A DNA stretch of 64,000 nt from Brachionus koreanus (Eukaryota > Rotifera > Eurotatoria > Ploima > Brachionidae). Positions 12,666 to 26,100 of the stretch are shown piece after piece (positions within the stretch are counted from its first letter, which is position 1; every line of letters starts with the position of its first letter). The stretch is from contig PJRA01000303.1 in NCBI GenBank assembly GCA_016987375.1, positions 264,393-328,392 of the forward strand. Direction: 5' to 3'. Under the pieces are notes generated by a model that did not search any database, was not told the origin of the DNA, and saw only the letters and a program-made list of their open reading frames with translations. A program made the translations under genes and the position numbers.

Positions 12666-13660
12666 GCTAGTCTAAGTGAGAATTAGTGAGAATATGCATA
12701 ACTTTTTACTTCTCTACGTTTAAATCAGTAATTCCACCCATGTGATCGCTCAACAGTTTCTATATCATGTTGTGAAGCTGTAATAGATGGCTAATCGTGA
12801 AAATGATTTTCAACACAAATTCGATCTATCTAATTACTATCAAATAGCAGATTAGAGATTAAATCCATTTTTTCAAATAATTTTTTTATTATTCTTTAAT
12901 TATACTCTCCAATTTTTTACAGACAATACGGTCAAATCAAGTTCATTTCAATTGTATTTAGTACATTTGATTTAAGTTCGTAAAATGACGATTTGAATTA
13001 AAATTTTTAAATTTGTTAATAAGAATTTTTTAAAAAAAATTTATGATGAACTAAGAGGATATTCTGTAATAAAGGTACTTTTCAGTTTGTTAGAAATTTT
13101 TAGTAAAGCTTTGTGACTTATTTTTTAAATAAAATGCTCATTCATGTCTTTAATTGTCCTATTCTTTTTCTATTTTTCAATTTAATTGTATCTATAAAAT
13201 GTATTTTTATAAATAAAAGATTTTTAACGATTTATCTTTTTGCCAATAATGAAGAAAATTTATTAAACTTATAAGTAAAAATTATTTCAAAATATTTTCG
13301 TTGAATTTTCCAAAATTTAAATCATAAATAAAGTAGATACAATTTTTAGCTTTATTGTTAAAGGTGTACATATTAGTGTGCATTTTTCAGCCACATGATT
13401 TGAAAAACAAGATCCTTTTCGTTTTCTTTTGTTTTTAATTCTCAAAGGCAAATAAATATGGGCACTAATAAAAATTGTTTCTAAATCTTCCAAAATTATT
13501 TTTTTCATTATTATTTTTGTTTAATATAAAATATGATAATTGTGTACATAGGTAAATATTTCTTTATTTTTTTTTTTATTTAGATTATTTGAAAAATTTT
13601 AATAATTAATTATTACATTTTACCTTAAAAATTTAACCTAAGAAACTATTTTTTTTTAAA
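12666..13660. other. Intergenic region upstream of the p38 gene
   Basis: AT-rich spacer between the mariner relic and the p38-like gene. The longest frame (13317-13508 on the minus strand) lacks any family signal. No promoter motif can be called with confidence. Confidence 0.4.
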
Positions 13661-15070
<1,410 letters not shown>

Positions 15071-16129
15071 GATAAATAAACTTTTTGAATAATCTATTTT
15101 AAAAATTGAACTTATTTTAAAATTCAGTAGTTAAATTGATAATTTGTCACATTATCTATTATTACCATGAGCTATAATGTTAAAATTATTAACGTTATTT
15201 TTATCAATGATAAATATAATCGCTTCAATTAAAAAAAAACAATAAAAGATCTAAAAAAATATTAAAAACATATAGCCCTATTTACTCAGATTATATGGTA
15301 AATAGGGCCCAAGAAGATAACGATTTTTTTTGGCAGGCCTGTACCAGAATCCGGAACCATTTTGGCAGACTTAAATTCATGATATTTCACAGTCTTTATT
15401 GAATTAAATATCAAAATTTTAAGTAGCCTTTAATAGATTTTAATTATTTTGTTCAATTTTAGGGTCTAACCGGTACTAAAATATCAAAAAAAAATGAATT
15501 TGTTACAACCACTTTTGTATTTTCAATTAAGTTAATCAAAATTTCAAAGTTTAACTAATTATAAATTAAATTTGTACGGACCTGGATACGTGTCCGACAA
15601 CTTTGGACTTTCAAACAGTCATAGCATGAGAAAGGACCGTACCAGATCCGAACCATTTCGTAAAAAACATCCAGGGTCGGGAGTACTGCAGCCAACACCA
15701 AAAGCAAGGTAAAATTTTCAATTTCAATTCTAAAAAACTGCAAATATGAAATTTAAGCAAAATAAGCAAATAGAAAAATTTCAAAATTTTTTAAAAATTT
15801 AAAAGCTTAAATTTTTAAAATTACTTAAAAAAATTAAATAAAAAAATAAATTTGATAGATGACCAAATTTTTATTGAAAAAATTTTCTAAAATAAAAAAT
15901 TATGAACTAAGAAAAATAAATAAAATAACGGATTAGTGGATAAAGATTTGCTTTTTTTTAGTGAATTTTTTCGATGTAAAAATATATAAAATATAACGGG
16001 TGCCCAATAATGCTTGTCCGAAACTTGAATTTGAAAAAAACATATCCTACCAAATTTTCCGACTTCATCTTTGTCTGTCTCGTAGCCTAGAAATTTTAGG
16101 ACTTAAATGGACAATTGAACAATTGGTCC
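15071..16129. other. Intergenic region with short repeats
   Basis: Downstream of p38. It contains a perfect 11-base inverted repeat (GCCCTATTTAC ... GTAAATAGGGC, 15275-15308) and two related words, GTACCAGAATCCGGAACC near 15340 and GTACCAGATCCGAACC near 15637. These suggest a small unidentified transposon relic. No gene is supported. Confidence 0.45.
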
Positions 16130-17370
16130 AATATTTTGGATCTAATTTAAACAATTTCCATTTAGGTATTTTGTGAAGAAAACGTCCCTTACGGATGAGT
16201 AGAACCTGGTCCATTTGGCTCTTACACGTTTCCAGAGCCCGATGATTGCCCGATTGTCGACATGTAGGTTGAAATTGCGGGCTGGATCGTTGTTGAACCT
16301 TAAAACAGAGAAAGGCAACACGGAAGCTGCTGCTTCGTTGAAAATAATTGAGTCAGTTGGTGAGGGGATTGAGAAATCTCTTCCCGAATCCCCACCGACT
16401 ACCCCGAGACCGTACTCACTTGCATCTGTATAGTAAGTTTTTTCCAGATGCAGTTACTCCTGTTTCTAAACGACAAACTATCTATTTTAAGGATGACTGA
16501 AAGATACCACCAATACTCGCGCCCAGTTATTGGTGTCATCTTAAGGAAAGTATTAACTAGAGGGGCTACCTTACCTGCATATCCTAAGTAGTAATTTAGG
16601 TAACCCCTTATCCTTAAACGTTATTACCCTTTTTCCGAAAAACAAGAAATCAACTTTAAGTATTATTGAGATGTACTACCAGTACTCTCTTCGAGTGATT
16701 AGCGTCATCTTTAAAAAGGTAACCTAGGTAGGAATTTAAGTAACCCCTAATCCTTAAAGTGTTCTTTTTAAAAGGGTCGAAAAGGGACTCGCTTATTTTT
16801 CTGAAGAAAGAAGAGACTTCTTTAGACCTTTTAATTCCTAAACCATCCCAATTTGCTATCAAGAAACTTTTTTTCATAACCAGGTTTAAGACGGACTTCG
16901 AAGAGTTTGGCACCCAACCTGCTCCTTTTAACTTTTGCCTCAAAACACCGATCAGAACCTAGAGGATGTTCTTTCCTCGATATGCTATTAACAGGTCATC
17001 CAGATGCCCGTATATGTACTAATTATATCGCATTTTAAGAGCATCTGCTGGATAAAAGGTGCGATCGAAAGACCGAAAGGCATCCTTTTAAAGTGGAAGA
17101 ACCTCCCACCGTAGCCGTTTGGGTTCAATTCCAGGTTGAAAAAGGCCTGTTTAAAGTCCTTTATCATCTCATCGCTCTCCTTAATCGTGGACCTAAAAGA
17201 CCTAGTTCGAGTATATCTACCTTTGTTCCAAATTTTGAGACCATCCTTAATTTTCCTATAATGAGAATTTTAATACGCATGAAATTTCCTAACAGTTGTA
17301 GGCGGAGAGAAATATGCCTCTACTTCGATCCTCTTTTCTTCTGAGAAGTTTATCTCACAAAATCTAAATG
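16130..17370 (-). mobile_element. Retroelement RT-RNase H remnant, probably DIRS-like
   Basis: The minus strand carries, in several broken frames, a reverse transcriptase palm (DFKQAFFNLEL, FKRMPFGLS, then GHLDDLLIA as the catalytic block), a connection segment (GWVPNSSKSVL, RSKEVSSFF, RIRGYLN), and an RNase H (TDASEYGLGVV, FNEAAASVLPF, LHVDNRAIIGLWKR). Order and spacing are those of LTR or DIRS-type elements; the connection and RNase H parts look most like DIRS, but no tyrosine recombinase, LTR or split repeat is visible, so the class is tentative. The segment is visibly richer in G and C than its surroundings, suggesting a fairly recent insertion. Part of the connection region (around 16500-16760) is present twice in diverged form. 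Confidence 0.7.
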
Positions 17371-17539
17371 TCGGCTTTAAAATCATTGGCATCCATAAAA
17401 TAAATCCAGTGTGAAAATCAAAAATTAAATATGAAAATAAAGATTCATCTCTACTAAACATTTTTCAGACTTGTTCTGGTATATGGATTAGAAAATTATT
17501 CACTTTCATAACAAAGATAAAACTACAGATAGCAGAGAG

Positions 17540-18214
17540 CACAATGGTCTAAAAAATGATAACAAAAAAATTCCCGCTTTTCAGATCTACTTTTGGTCCT
17601 TGGTCTTCAAAAAGTGAAGCAGAAACTGATGAAAGAAAAATTAGCATTCTAAAAAGACTTGGTAATAATGAACTAACAAGGAAAATACTTTTAAAATATT
17701 GTCCTTTATAACTCTTTACAGGCTTTCTTGTATTCATTTTTGAGTGAAAGAAGTCCTAATGAAGATTTTATATTTGAATGTAGCTTATATTTTCTCTTTG
17801 TTAGCTTCTTCAGATCATTTGATTTGATGTTCATTTGGATGCGCTTATCTGGGATGAATTTCGATTTTCCTCTCTGTATGACCACATTAATAGTCGGTAT
17901 AGTATTCAACACCATTTATTGCTTTCGCAATTCTATCAATGTATCGCTCAAAGTGTTTGTTTGTAATTAGCTTCTAGTAGTTTCCTTTATCATATTATTG
18001 TCGATGCTGTTTGCTCTACCTTCAACGAATGTTGAATCATAAGATTGATCTTTGGGTTGTTAAAATTACCAGCAATTAGAATACCTTTGTATATTTCCTT
18101 TTCAAGAGACAATCTATTGCTAGCAATAGCATTATTTATCTCCATGATTTTCTCTCTGCTAGCATAAGGAGGACAGTAAATGCATCCTACCAAAATTTTT
18201 TTCATTTCAAACAA
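17540..18214 (-). mobile_element. LINE endonuclease-region remnant
   Basis: Minus-strand frames encode part of a LINE apurinic-type endonuclease (ILVGCIYCPPYASREK, then ILIAGNFNNPKI, the GDFN block with Asp changed to Asn) followed by the linker before the RT (KLTKRKYKLHS, NEYKKACKEL). The frame is broken near 17920-17990. It sits upstream, on the same strand, of the DIRS-like piece at 16130-17370, so one element may have inserted into the other. Confidence 0.7.
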
Positions 18215-18870
18215 CTACGTTGCACCAACACTGTTCAATATTTTTATCAATGAAGCTAAGCTCGTATATCTTTTATAATTTCATTAAAGTTCTGTTCTAG
18301 TAAGAAAAGAAAAGGACTCCTTGAGTTATATCGTTTAGAAATGTTTTAAATATTCAATTTATAATATTATAAATTTTAGTTGTTTTTATACTAGATAAAA
18401 ATAGGATTAATTAGTAGTTTTCAGATCTTTTGTTTTTTTTTTTGGAGAATTTTCTTGAAAAATTAAATATAAATCAAGTTTTTTTTTTAATTTTAAGTAT
18501 AATATTTTATTTTAAAAAAACGAACATTCTTTAAAATTTAAAATCATATTTTTCTAAATTACTATTTTTATTTAAAAATATTTTTTTTTTCGACTTTAAA
18601 GGATTTCCTAAATTTTTTTATTAAAAAAATACCAATTTGACGATAAAAAGACTAGTCGAATCAAGTAATTCCAAATCAAAATTTACCTGAAAAAAAGAAT
18701 CTAAACTTTAAAATTAATCCAAATCGTTTACTTGGAGAGCTTGTTCAAATTAATTGAAACCAGTCAAATTAAATTCTTTAAAACATTTTAATTATATTTT
18801 GAATTTTCAATTAAATATAAAAACTGTTTAAAACAACTTGAAAACAAAAAAAGAAAACTTCAAATAATTT
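18215..18870. other. Intergenic region upstream of the LU-domain gene
   Basis: AT-rich spacer with no coding signal. It presumably contains the promoter of the three-finger protein gene; no specific element is recognisable. Confidence 0.4.
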
Positions 18871-19366
18871 ATGAGTCGCAAAAAAATGCATCGAATTTTG
18901 ATGAATATTGCAGCTATTTTGTTGATTTTATCGAATTTTTATTGTATTTTTTATCTTAAATTATAGCAAAAAAAATTATTGTTAAAATTTTCAAGCATCA
19001 ACAGCGGCTTATCAATTTTACTGCTTCACATGCACAAATTGTAATGATCCTTTCAATTCCACAAAGTCTTCTCTCGTTTTATGCAGTAATGGTTGTTATG
19101 TAAGACTAATTTGATATTTATTTAAAAAAATCTAAATTTTTTTCTAGAAAAACATCAATAAAATACCGGGTAGTTTTGCAGTAGAGAGAGGATGTTCGTC
19201 ATCATCAGATGGATGCACAAATAAAATATATGGAGCACTTGGGTATGGAATTTACAACTACTGCTGTTGGGATAATTACTGCAATTTTTCACTTAGACCT
19301 GAAAATAAACGTTATGCTTCATTGTTTCAAGCTTTATTTCTAATATTAATGAGCAAAATGATTTAA
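18871..19366 (+). CDS. Secreted Ly6/uPAR (three-finger) domain protein
   Basis: Small extracellular protein, 131 residues, from exons 18871-18943, 18996-19099 and 19148-19366 (phases 1 and 0). Exon 1 encodes a signal peptide (MHRILMNIAAILLILS core). The mature part has ten cysteines in LU order: CFTC, TNC, LC, GC, GC, DGC, then the hallmark CC-W-DNYCN near the end. The last 25 residues are hydrophobic (SLFQALFLILMSKMI), as expected for a GPI-anchor signal. Such proteins often modulate acetylcholine receptors or act in epithelia; the receptor gene about 8 kb upstream is only a neighbour and no functional link is shown. The family call rests on cysteine spacing and is firm; the role is unknown. 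Confidence 0.75.
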
Positions 19367-22300
19367 ATATTTTCATAAATTAAGAAATCAATCTGAATTC
19401 ATTAAGTCAATCTCAATTCTAATTTATCTAGCAAATTGAATAGGTTCAATTAAATTATTTAACTCAACCTTAATTTAAGTTTAAAAAAAAAATTATATTT
19501 TAATAAAAATTAATCTTCGTAACCAATTTTTCAATTAATTTAAACATTATGCTACATATTTTTATCTTGATAAATATACTTAGTATGTTTAATTATTTTA
19601 TCAGACATCAATTTTTAATGTCTTATAAAATAATTTGCCCATTTTTGGCAAAAAATTTCTTTTTTTTTATGCATATTTGCTATTCGAAAACTAACATTAA
19701 TTAGCTTTATTCTTAAACATGTTTCCATTGCAATTTAAAATTGGAAAATGCCAAAATCAAACAAATTTTTTACATTTGATTAATAGAAAAAGTATGTAAA
19801 ATTATTGACAAAATTTTTGAGGGATAAGTAAAAAAGCTTTTTGATTTTCTCTAGAAAACAAAAGAAAATTTTTATTTATTTATCATTTGAAATATGGTTT
19901 AATTTTTGGCATTCAAATTTTTTAGCATTGCATTTTAAATTTAAAATTTATTTGTGTCAGAGCTCAATTACTTTAAATCAATTCAATAATTAATAAAAAA
20001 TTAAATTGAGCTTTTAGACTTTATTTCTATTGACTTAGCCACTTGTTTTATCTTGAATTTTTTATTTTAGATTTTTATCAATATTTTAAATGAAAGCTCT
20101 TTTGTAAGTATTGTCCGACATTCAATGACTCGCCAAAAAACCAGCAATTATTACTTACAATGTTTGATTTTAGAAGTGTGTTCAATAATTGCCAAATTAA
20201 GACCATTTAATTTAAACACGTATATTCATTTAGTAGATTTTCTGTTCGATAAGATTTGTTTACTTTGGTATAAAAACTTTGTCTTGTCTACTTAGTAGCG
20301 CAAAATATTTTTGTTTGCTTTACTTTACTGATGAAAGATCTATGAAAATTTGTCTAAAGTGTTGAATTTTTCAATTGTTCAAAGAATGTGTTCTATTCAA
20401 AAACAATAACAAATCTAAAATTGATAAATTAGAATTTCATAGATAGAGAATAAATCATTTGATTTTAGCATTTATTTAAAGTTAATTCAATTCTGTAGCC
20501 CATTCTAAACACATAAGATTGATAATGAACAGAGAAATATTCTTTTTTTTATCAATTTAAAATTATGATTTATCAGTTTTAAATGGAATTTTTTGTTGGC
20601 CATTTTTTTTCATTTATATTAAATAAAATTAGAAAAATAAAATGAAAATGGACCTGATTAAATACAAATTTAATAAGCAATTGGGATAAATTAGCGTTTA
20701 TGATTATTTTTACCATATTAAGTCTTTAACTTTTGGATTTAAAAAGGCGTTTTATATCAATCTTTGTTAAATAATTATGTTTTCAGGATTATAATAATTA
20801 CTAGCAAGATTTGGCTTGAAAAAATTTTCGATTGTTAAAAACAATTCCATAGCGTTGCCTCACCAAGCCTATTCTAAAAAGTTTAAAGAAGATTTTTTTA
20901 ATTTTTTTAAATTTAGCTTAAAGCCAACCTAATAAAAACATTTCAACCCAATCAATTAATGCAATTTAACAAAATATTTATTTACATGATAAATATTTGA
21001 AATCTATCTCTTCGTTATATATGGTTTTGTATCATTTTTATTGTTTTCATCCATTAAAGTTTCTTATTAGTTTTGATATTATGTTTTAATCCGCTTTCAA
21101 AAAAAAAGAAAAAAAAGAATAATATTGTTGAAAAGCAAGATCATGATTGGTGTAATTCATAGAAATTAGGAATATTTATCTTCATAAAGCATTGATTATA
21201 TAGCTTGGATTATTCTAGTTTTGCTAAGAGAAAAGGCAATCGTGAAATTAATTAAAAGCCTCTAATTGCAAAGTCTTAAGCATAACCAGCCTATTTGGAC
21301 GGCTCTGCTAAATTCTTAATTTTTCAAATAGCAAAGTTATGTAAACTAAAATGGATGAGATTTTAATACAAACTCGCATAAAACAAAATCAAAACGAGAG
21401 CATATTTGCAAAATATGAATTTATGATTGCTTAGATCAAATCTAGTTCGAGCTATATGCGAATTATCTGTGAGACCAGACTGCTTAGTTGGACTGCCAAC
21501 ATCAGTTTAAATTTGATTAAGTGTGTTGGCCAGAGCCGATTACAACTCACGAATTCATAAGCACCTCTAGACAATTAAATTAATTTGTAAACTCAAGTCA
21601 ATTCTAATTTTAATTATAAGTTAAGGAAAAGTCGGCATGATTTAGTTCAAACAAGACAAATTATTTGCTATTGGTATTGTTTCTAGTTTTTGGCTTTAAG
21701 AAATTAGATGAATGTGGATACAATCCTTGACATATTTTTTTCAAGATGCTTTTAAATCTTTGGTCATTTAAAAAAGACAATTCTAAAATTAACTTGTTTG
21801 ATTGACAGCCTAAAACTTAATAAGTCTCAAAGCTGACTGACTAGTCTTTAAGAATATAGGCCATACTCAAACTATGCATTATTTACTGCATTAATGACTA
21901 GTAATTTTTTTGATGCATCGCGAAAAAACATTGTTTAGGAAAAGCATCGATACCGATACGGCCCTTGCCTCTCTAATTTAAAAATTTATTTTTTCTATTT
22001 AACTTAATTTCTAAAAATTTGACTTAATTTTTAGGTTTAAAGTAAATTTTAATTTTTTTGTGAAAATAATTTTTTCAATTTTTTCACCTATCTAGACAAT
22101 TAGAGAACACAAAATGAGTCTAGTTGAAATCGATCTAGAAGAAATAATTCTATAAATTTAGCTTGATAAAAATCAATAATAATAATAATAATAAATAGCT
22201 AAGAGTTTAGCTCAGTTAAGATCAATTTATTCTTTTATTGAGAAGTTATTTTTGGTTTATTCACTAATTTTTGTGTATTTTATTGCCCATGAGGCATAGG

Positions 22301-23144
22301 TTTGATTTAAAAATTAATCAGAAATAAAAATTATAGATATTGAAAAAAAAAATAAATAAAACAACAACATAAAAAATCTGCATCCAAAGTAAGAGTTGAA
22401 ACTTGGGTTTGGCTCGGACTCGAATTCCGAATACGAACGCCTTTATTTAATAAGAGAATTAGATTTGTCTAAAATTTGCCTATACATAATTCTAACTAGT
22501 AAAACAATGATATCAAATTTCTCAACAAAAAAAAAATTTTAATTTTACTAAAAAAAAAAGCTAAATTAGTATCCATTGAGTAGGCATTTTATTTTATTTT
22601 TGTAAAATATTTTTGAATGAAAAAATTTTGGTTCTTCTAGGCTATTTTCAAATTATCCAAGATTTAAATCTAGAAAAACAATTCTAATGTTATGTAAACA
22701 AGTATACGGCATTAAGACAATCGAATAGACTCGTTTTTGGCGTATTTTAAAACAACGCTTATTTATTAAAAAACAAATTCTAAAAAAATATTAATTATTC
22801 TTCAAATATTAAGATAGAGATTGATAGACTGCCGTTTTATTTCTTTAAAAAAAGAAAAAAAACATTTTTTTTTTATTTAAAAGCTAATCTAATTACAAGT
22901 TTCTGTGGATTTAAATTACGCAACAAAATTTATAATTGAGTTTTAGGCTCAGTATTAAATTCAGCCTTGGTTCTAAGTAATTTGCCATCAATCCTATGCT
23001 AATTGATTTCTAATTGTTTCTAATGCCAAGCTGATTGATCTCTTAATTTAGACTCAAAACAAACTAAGAACCAAAATCGGTGTTGTAGTCAGCACTTAGA
23101 CTGCAAGCACATCACGTTTGAACAAAGTTATGATTTTTGCTAAG
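19367..23144. other. Long intergenic region / possible 5' intron of the supervillin-like gene
   Basis: About 3.8 kb of AT-rich sequence with a short (AAT)n microsatellite near 22174-22194. I see no gene. Because the first coding exon at 23145 begins at a plausible splice acceptor, one or more 5' exons of the supervillin-like gene may lie here or further upstream. Confidence 0.4.
22174..22194 (+). repeat. (AAT)n microsatellite
   Basis: About six to seven uninterrupted AAT units. Shorter runs of the same kind occur near 25667 and 25974. Confidence 0.8.
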
Positions 23145-26100
23145 CCATCCATTGGATATACAAGACCAAAAAAGTGTGTTATTTCAAAGCGATAAGATAG
23201 ATAATCAGGATTGTTTTGCTTATCTCATGGATCCTGTTAAAGAGAAGCTTAATTTACTTAAAAAACTTGCAAGTGAAAAAAAATCGACTAATAATCAAGG
23301 TGCCGAGATGCCGGATATGAGTGATAAGAAGAACTCAGTGCCTTGCGAGCTCAGAGATATGGAATTGAATAATAAGCAAGTCGGAGTTCTCGTAAAAACG
23401 CCTGAGCAAATAGACTTGGATTCGTTTAGTTTTCATAATTCTAGAAAAGAAGAAGAAGATTTGCCGATTGAGGAAAACTCCGGCTCGCTTATCGTATTCG
23501 ACGACATAGACAAAATAGAGTCGAGCGAATCCAACATGGACATTAAAATGCTAAGTACAAACAACGAAACAAATTCTAACTACAGGCTAAGCGCCAATAC
23601 GCTCTCCAATGTTAAAAGCCAACAGCCTAGCAATAGAAGTTTCACTGTCGCTGCGCAGCAAGAGCCGACTTACAAATACATAAGTCGCATCAGAGACATG
23701 TATGACAAAGAGCGTGCATCGTCTACAGAATGCATTAGCAGTCTAAAGATAAGAAGTCCGTTGCAACGACAAGGCTCTTCAATAAAAAAAATAAACGATG
23801 TGTGCTCGCGAGAAAAACTGCTTAGTCCGCAAAATTCGCTTCAAAGCGATTGTTTAGAAAGATCGGCACCTTTGGCATCGCCGGAGATTTTGCGCGATCT
23901 CAGTGTAAACGACACTGACCAGGAAGAACCGTCCGTCATGTCGTCCAACAACGGGTCAGTTCGGCATCAAACGCCAAGTCAACGATCCCAAAGCTACATC
24001 ACACATTTGAGAAAAACATTTAATGCCAATTCGGTTAGGTCCGATTCTATTGAGATCGCCAAACGGAATAGTTTTGTGCCCGAATCATCTCATCAAATCG
24101 AAAAAATAAAAGAGAAATTCTTCAAAATAAATCAGCCTAGTCAACGAAATTCATACATGCATCCGGCCGATATGAACAAGTTTGCTTCACATTACAAATC
24201 GCTTCGCTCGCTTAAGACCGAAGATGAATTGCCATCTGAAAGCACTAAAGTAGAACAATTGGTCAAAAATTTGAACCAAGAAGCAAAGAAAAACGAGCCT
24301 AGGACAAAAAAACAACTTCATAAATATCAAAAATCAGTCACTAGTGATTTGAGTAGTTTTATTTTGGAAAGGGATAGAGAAATTGAGAATAGAAAGAAAG
24401 CAGCGGCCCAAGCTCTTCAATTCGAAGATATGGATAAAAAATTAATAGACAAATATTCTAGAGATGCTAGGTATGCGGCTGAAAGTGCTATTATTAAATC
24501 TAGTCTTAGTAAAGGCCATTCGGATCAGCCAATATCATCTCGGATTAAAAATGGTAAATATTTAATTTTTTTTTTCAAAATATAAACTTATAATGACTAT
24601 ATAGTTTTGAAACAAAAAAAAAAAACTTTAATATTTATTTATTTAAATTTTAACTAAGCCTCATAGGCAAGTTAGAAAAAAATATGTTTGTATAAGAAAG
24701 AAACTATATCAGGACTAGATTTTTGGCTTACAGCCAAGTCCAGAGAGAGAGAGTAAACGCTTTTCTCTATTTTTTTCCTCTTTCTAATTTTTTTTGAAAG
24801 ACTAAAGCTGCTGACTTTATTGCATTAAAATCAAATTTTCAAATTTTTCAACGAGTTTTTGACAATGTAAATTTAAAGTTGATTATAATAAGATATCATC
24901 ACAATTAGTGTTTGGGTACCGTTGTTAGCGACTACCAAAATTTTGTTTATTGAACCGCCAAAGTTTGATTTTGACCATTTTGATGGTAGATTGTGAAAAC
25001 AAATCTTAAACAAATTTCAAACATGATAATTTAATAGAAAAAAAATTGAATATAAGAAAAAGCCTTTAGATTTAGAGAAAAAAATTTTTTTCTTCATGGC
25101 CGTCAAAACGGCCAACATCAACTTTTACCGGTCCAGAGGTAGCCACTGATGATATCCAACACTAATCACACAGTGCTATAATTTAAAGATTCATTCGATT
25201 CATATTTTCGATTCGATTAAAAAATTTAATTCAGTATTCATTTAAGAGGTAATTAGGAAATTGAAAAGATATGGAAATAAAACACATCCTTGTTTCAAAC
25301 CTTCAATTGTCATCATCAAACGACTTAATTTTCTATCATGTCTCACAATCACTTCAGATTTACTGAAATATAAATTTGGGTTTATTAGACTCAATCAAAT
25401 TTATTTTCAATAGTCTCTATGATAGAGAAGTTTCAAATTATCAGCAAAACATTACTCTATTAAGACACTTGTCTAATTAAAATGAAAACAATATAAATAT
25501 TGTAGATTTTAATAGCATAAAATTATATGAGCATTTAGGTTGAATATTTAAATTCGTCGTTAAAAAAAAAACGAAAATTGAGTTTGTCAAATTGAATTAC
25601 TTTTATATTTAATTTTGAAATTATTTTTTTTTAATAATTTTTGACCTATGAGGTCTATTTGTCAATAAATAATAATAATAATGTTGTAGTGTGATTTTCT
25701 TCCTTGTATTCATTGTATCAAGAAAAGATTGGATTGTTTTAAAATATCTTTATTCTCAAACAAAACAAAACAAATAAAAATATCCCGCTTACAATCCCGA
25801 AACTTAAAAAAATATTTCCTTTAAATACCATATCTAATTCGTATCGAAGTCATTAATTAGACTTGCCTAGTTTACCAATTAATATAATATATTAATTAAC
25901 CGCAATTAATAAATCTTTCAAACAAGTAGAGTAATGCTTAGCAACTGATCTAACTAAGTAAATCAGCCTTATAACAATAATAATAATAAATACTAAATTG
26001 CTGATTATTAGTAAAAATTTCAAATCTAGTTATATAGCTAAATTAAATATTTTTTTCTGGCAATTATTTAAAAATTTTTAAGAGTTAAAAACAAGAGTTT

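Noticed and set aside
16215..16433. Open + strand frame of 72 codons
   Set aside because: It is the antisense of the RNase H segment (TDASEYGLG block) read on the minus strand.
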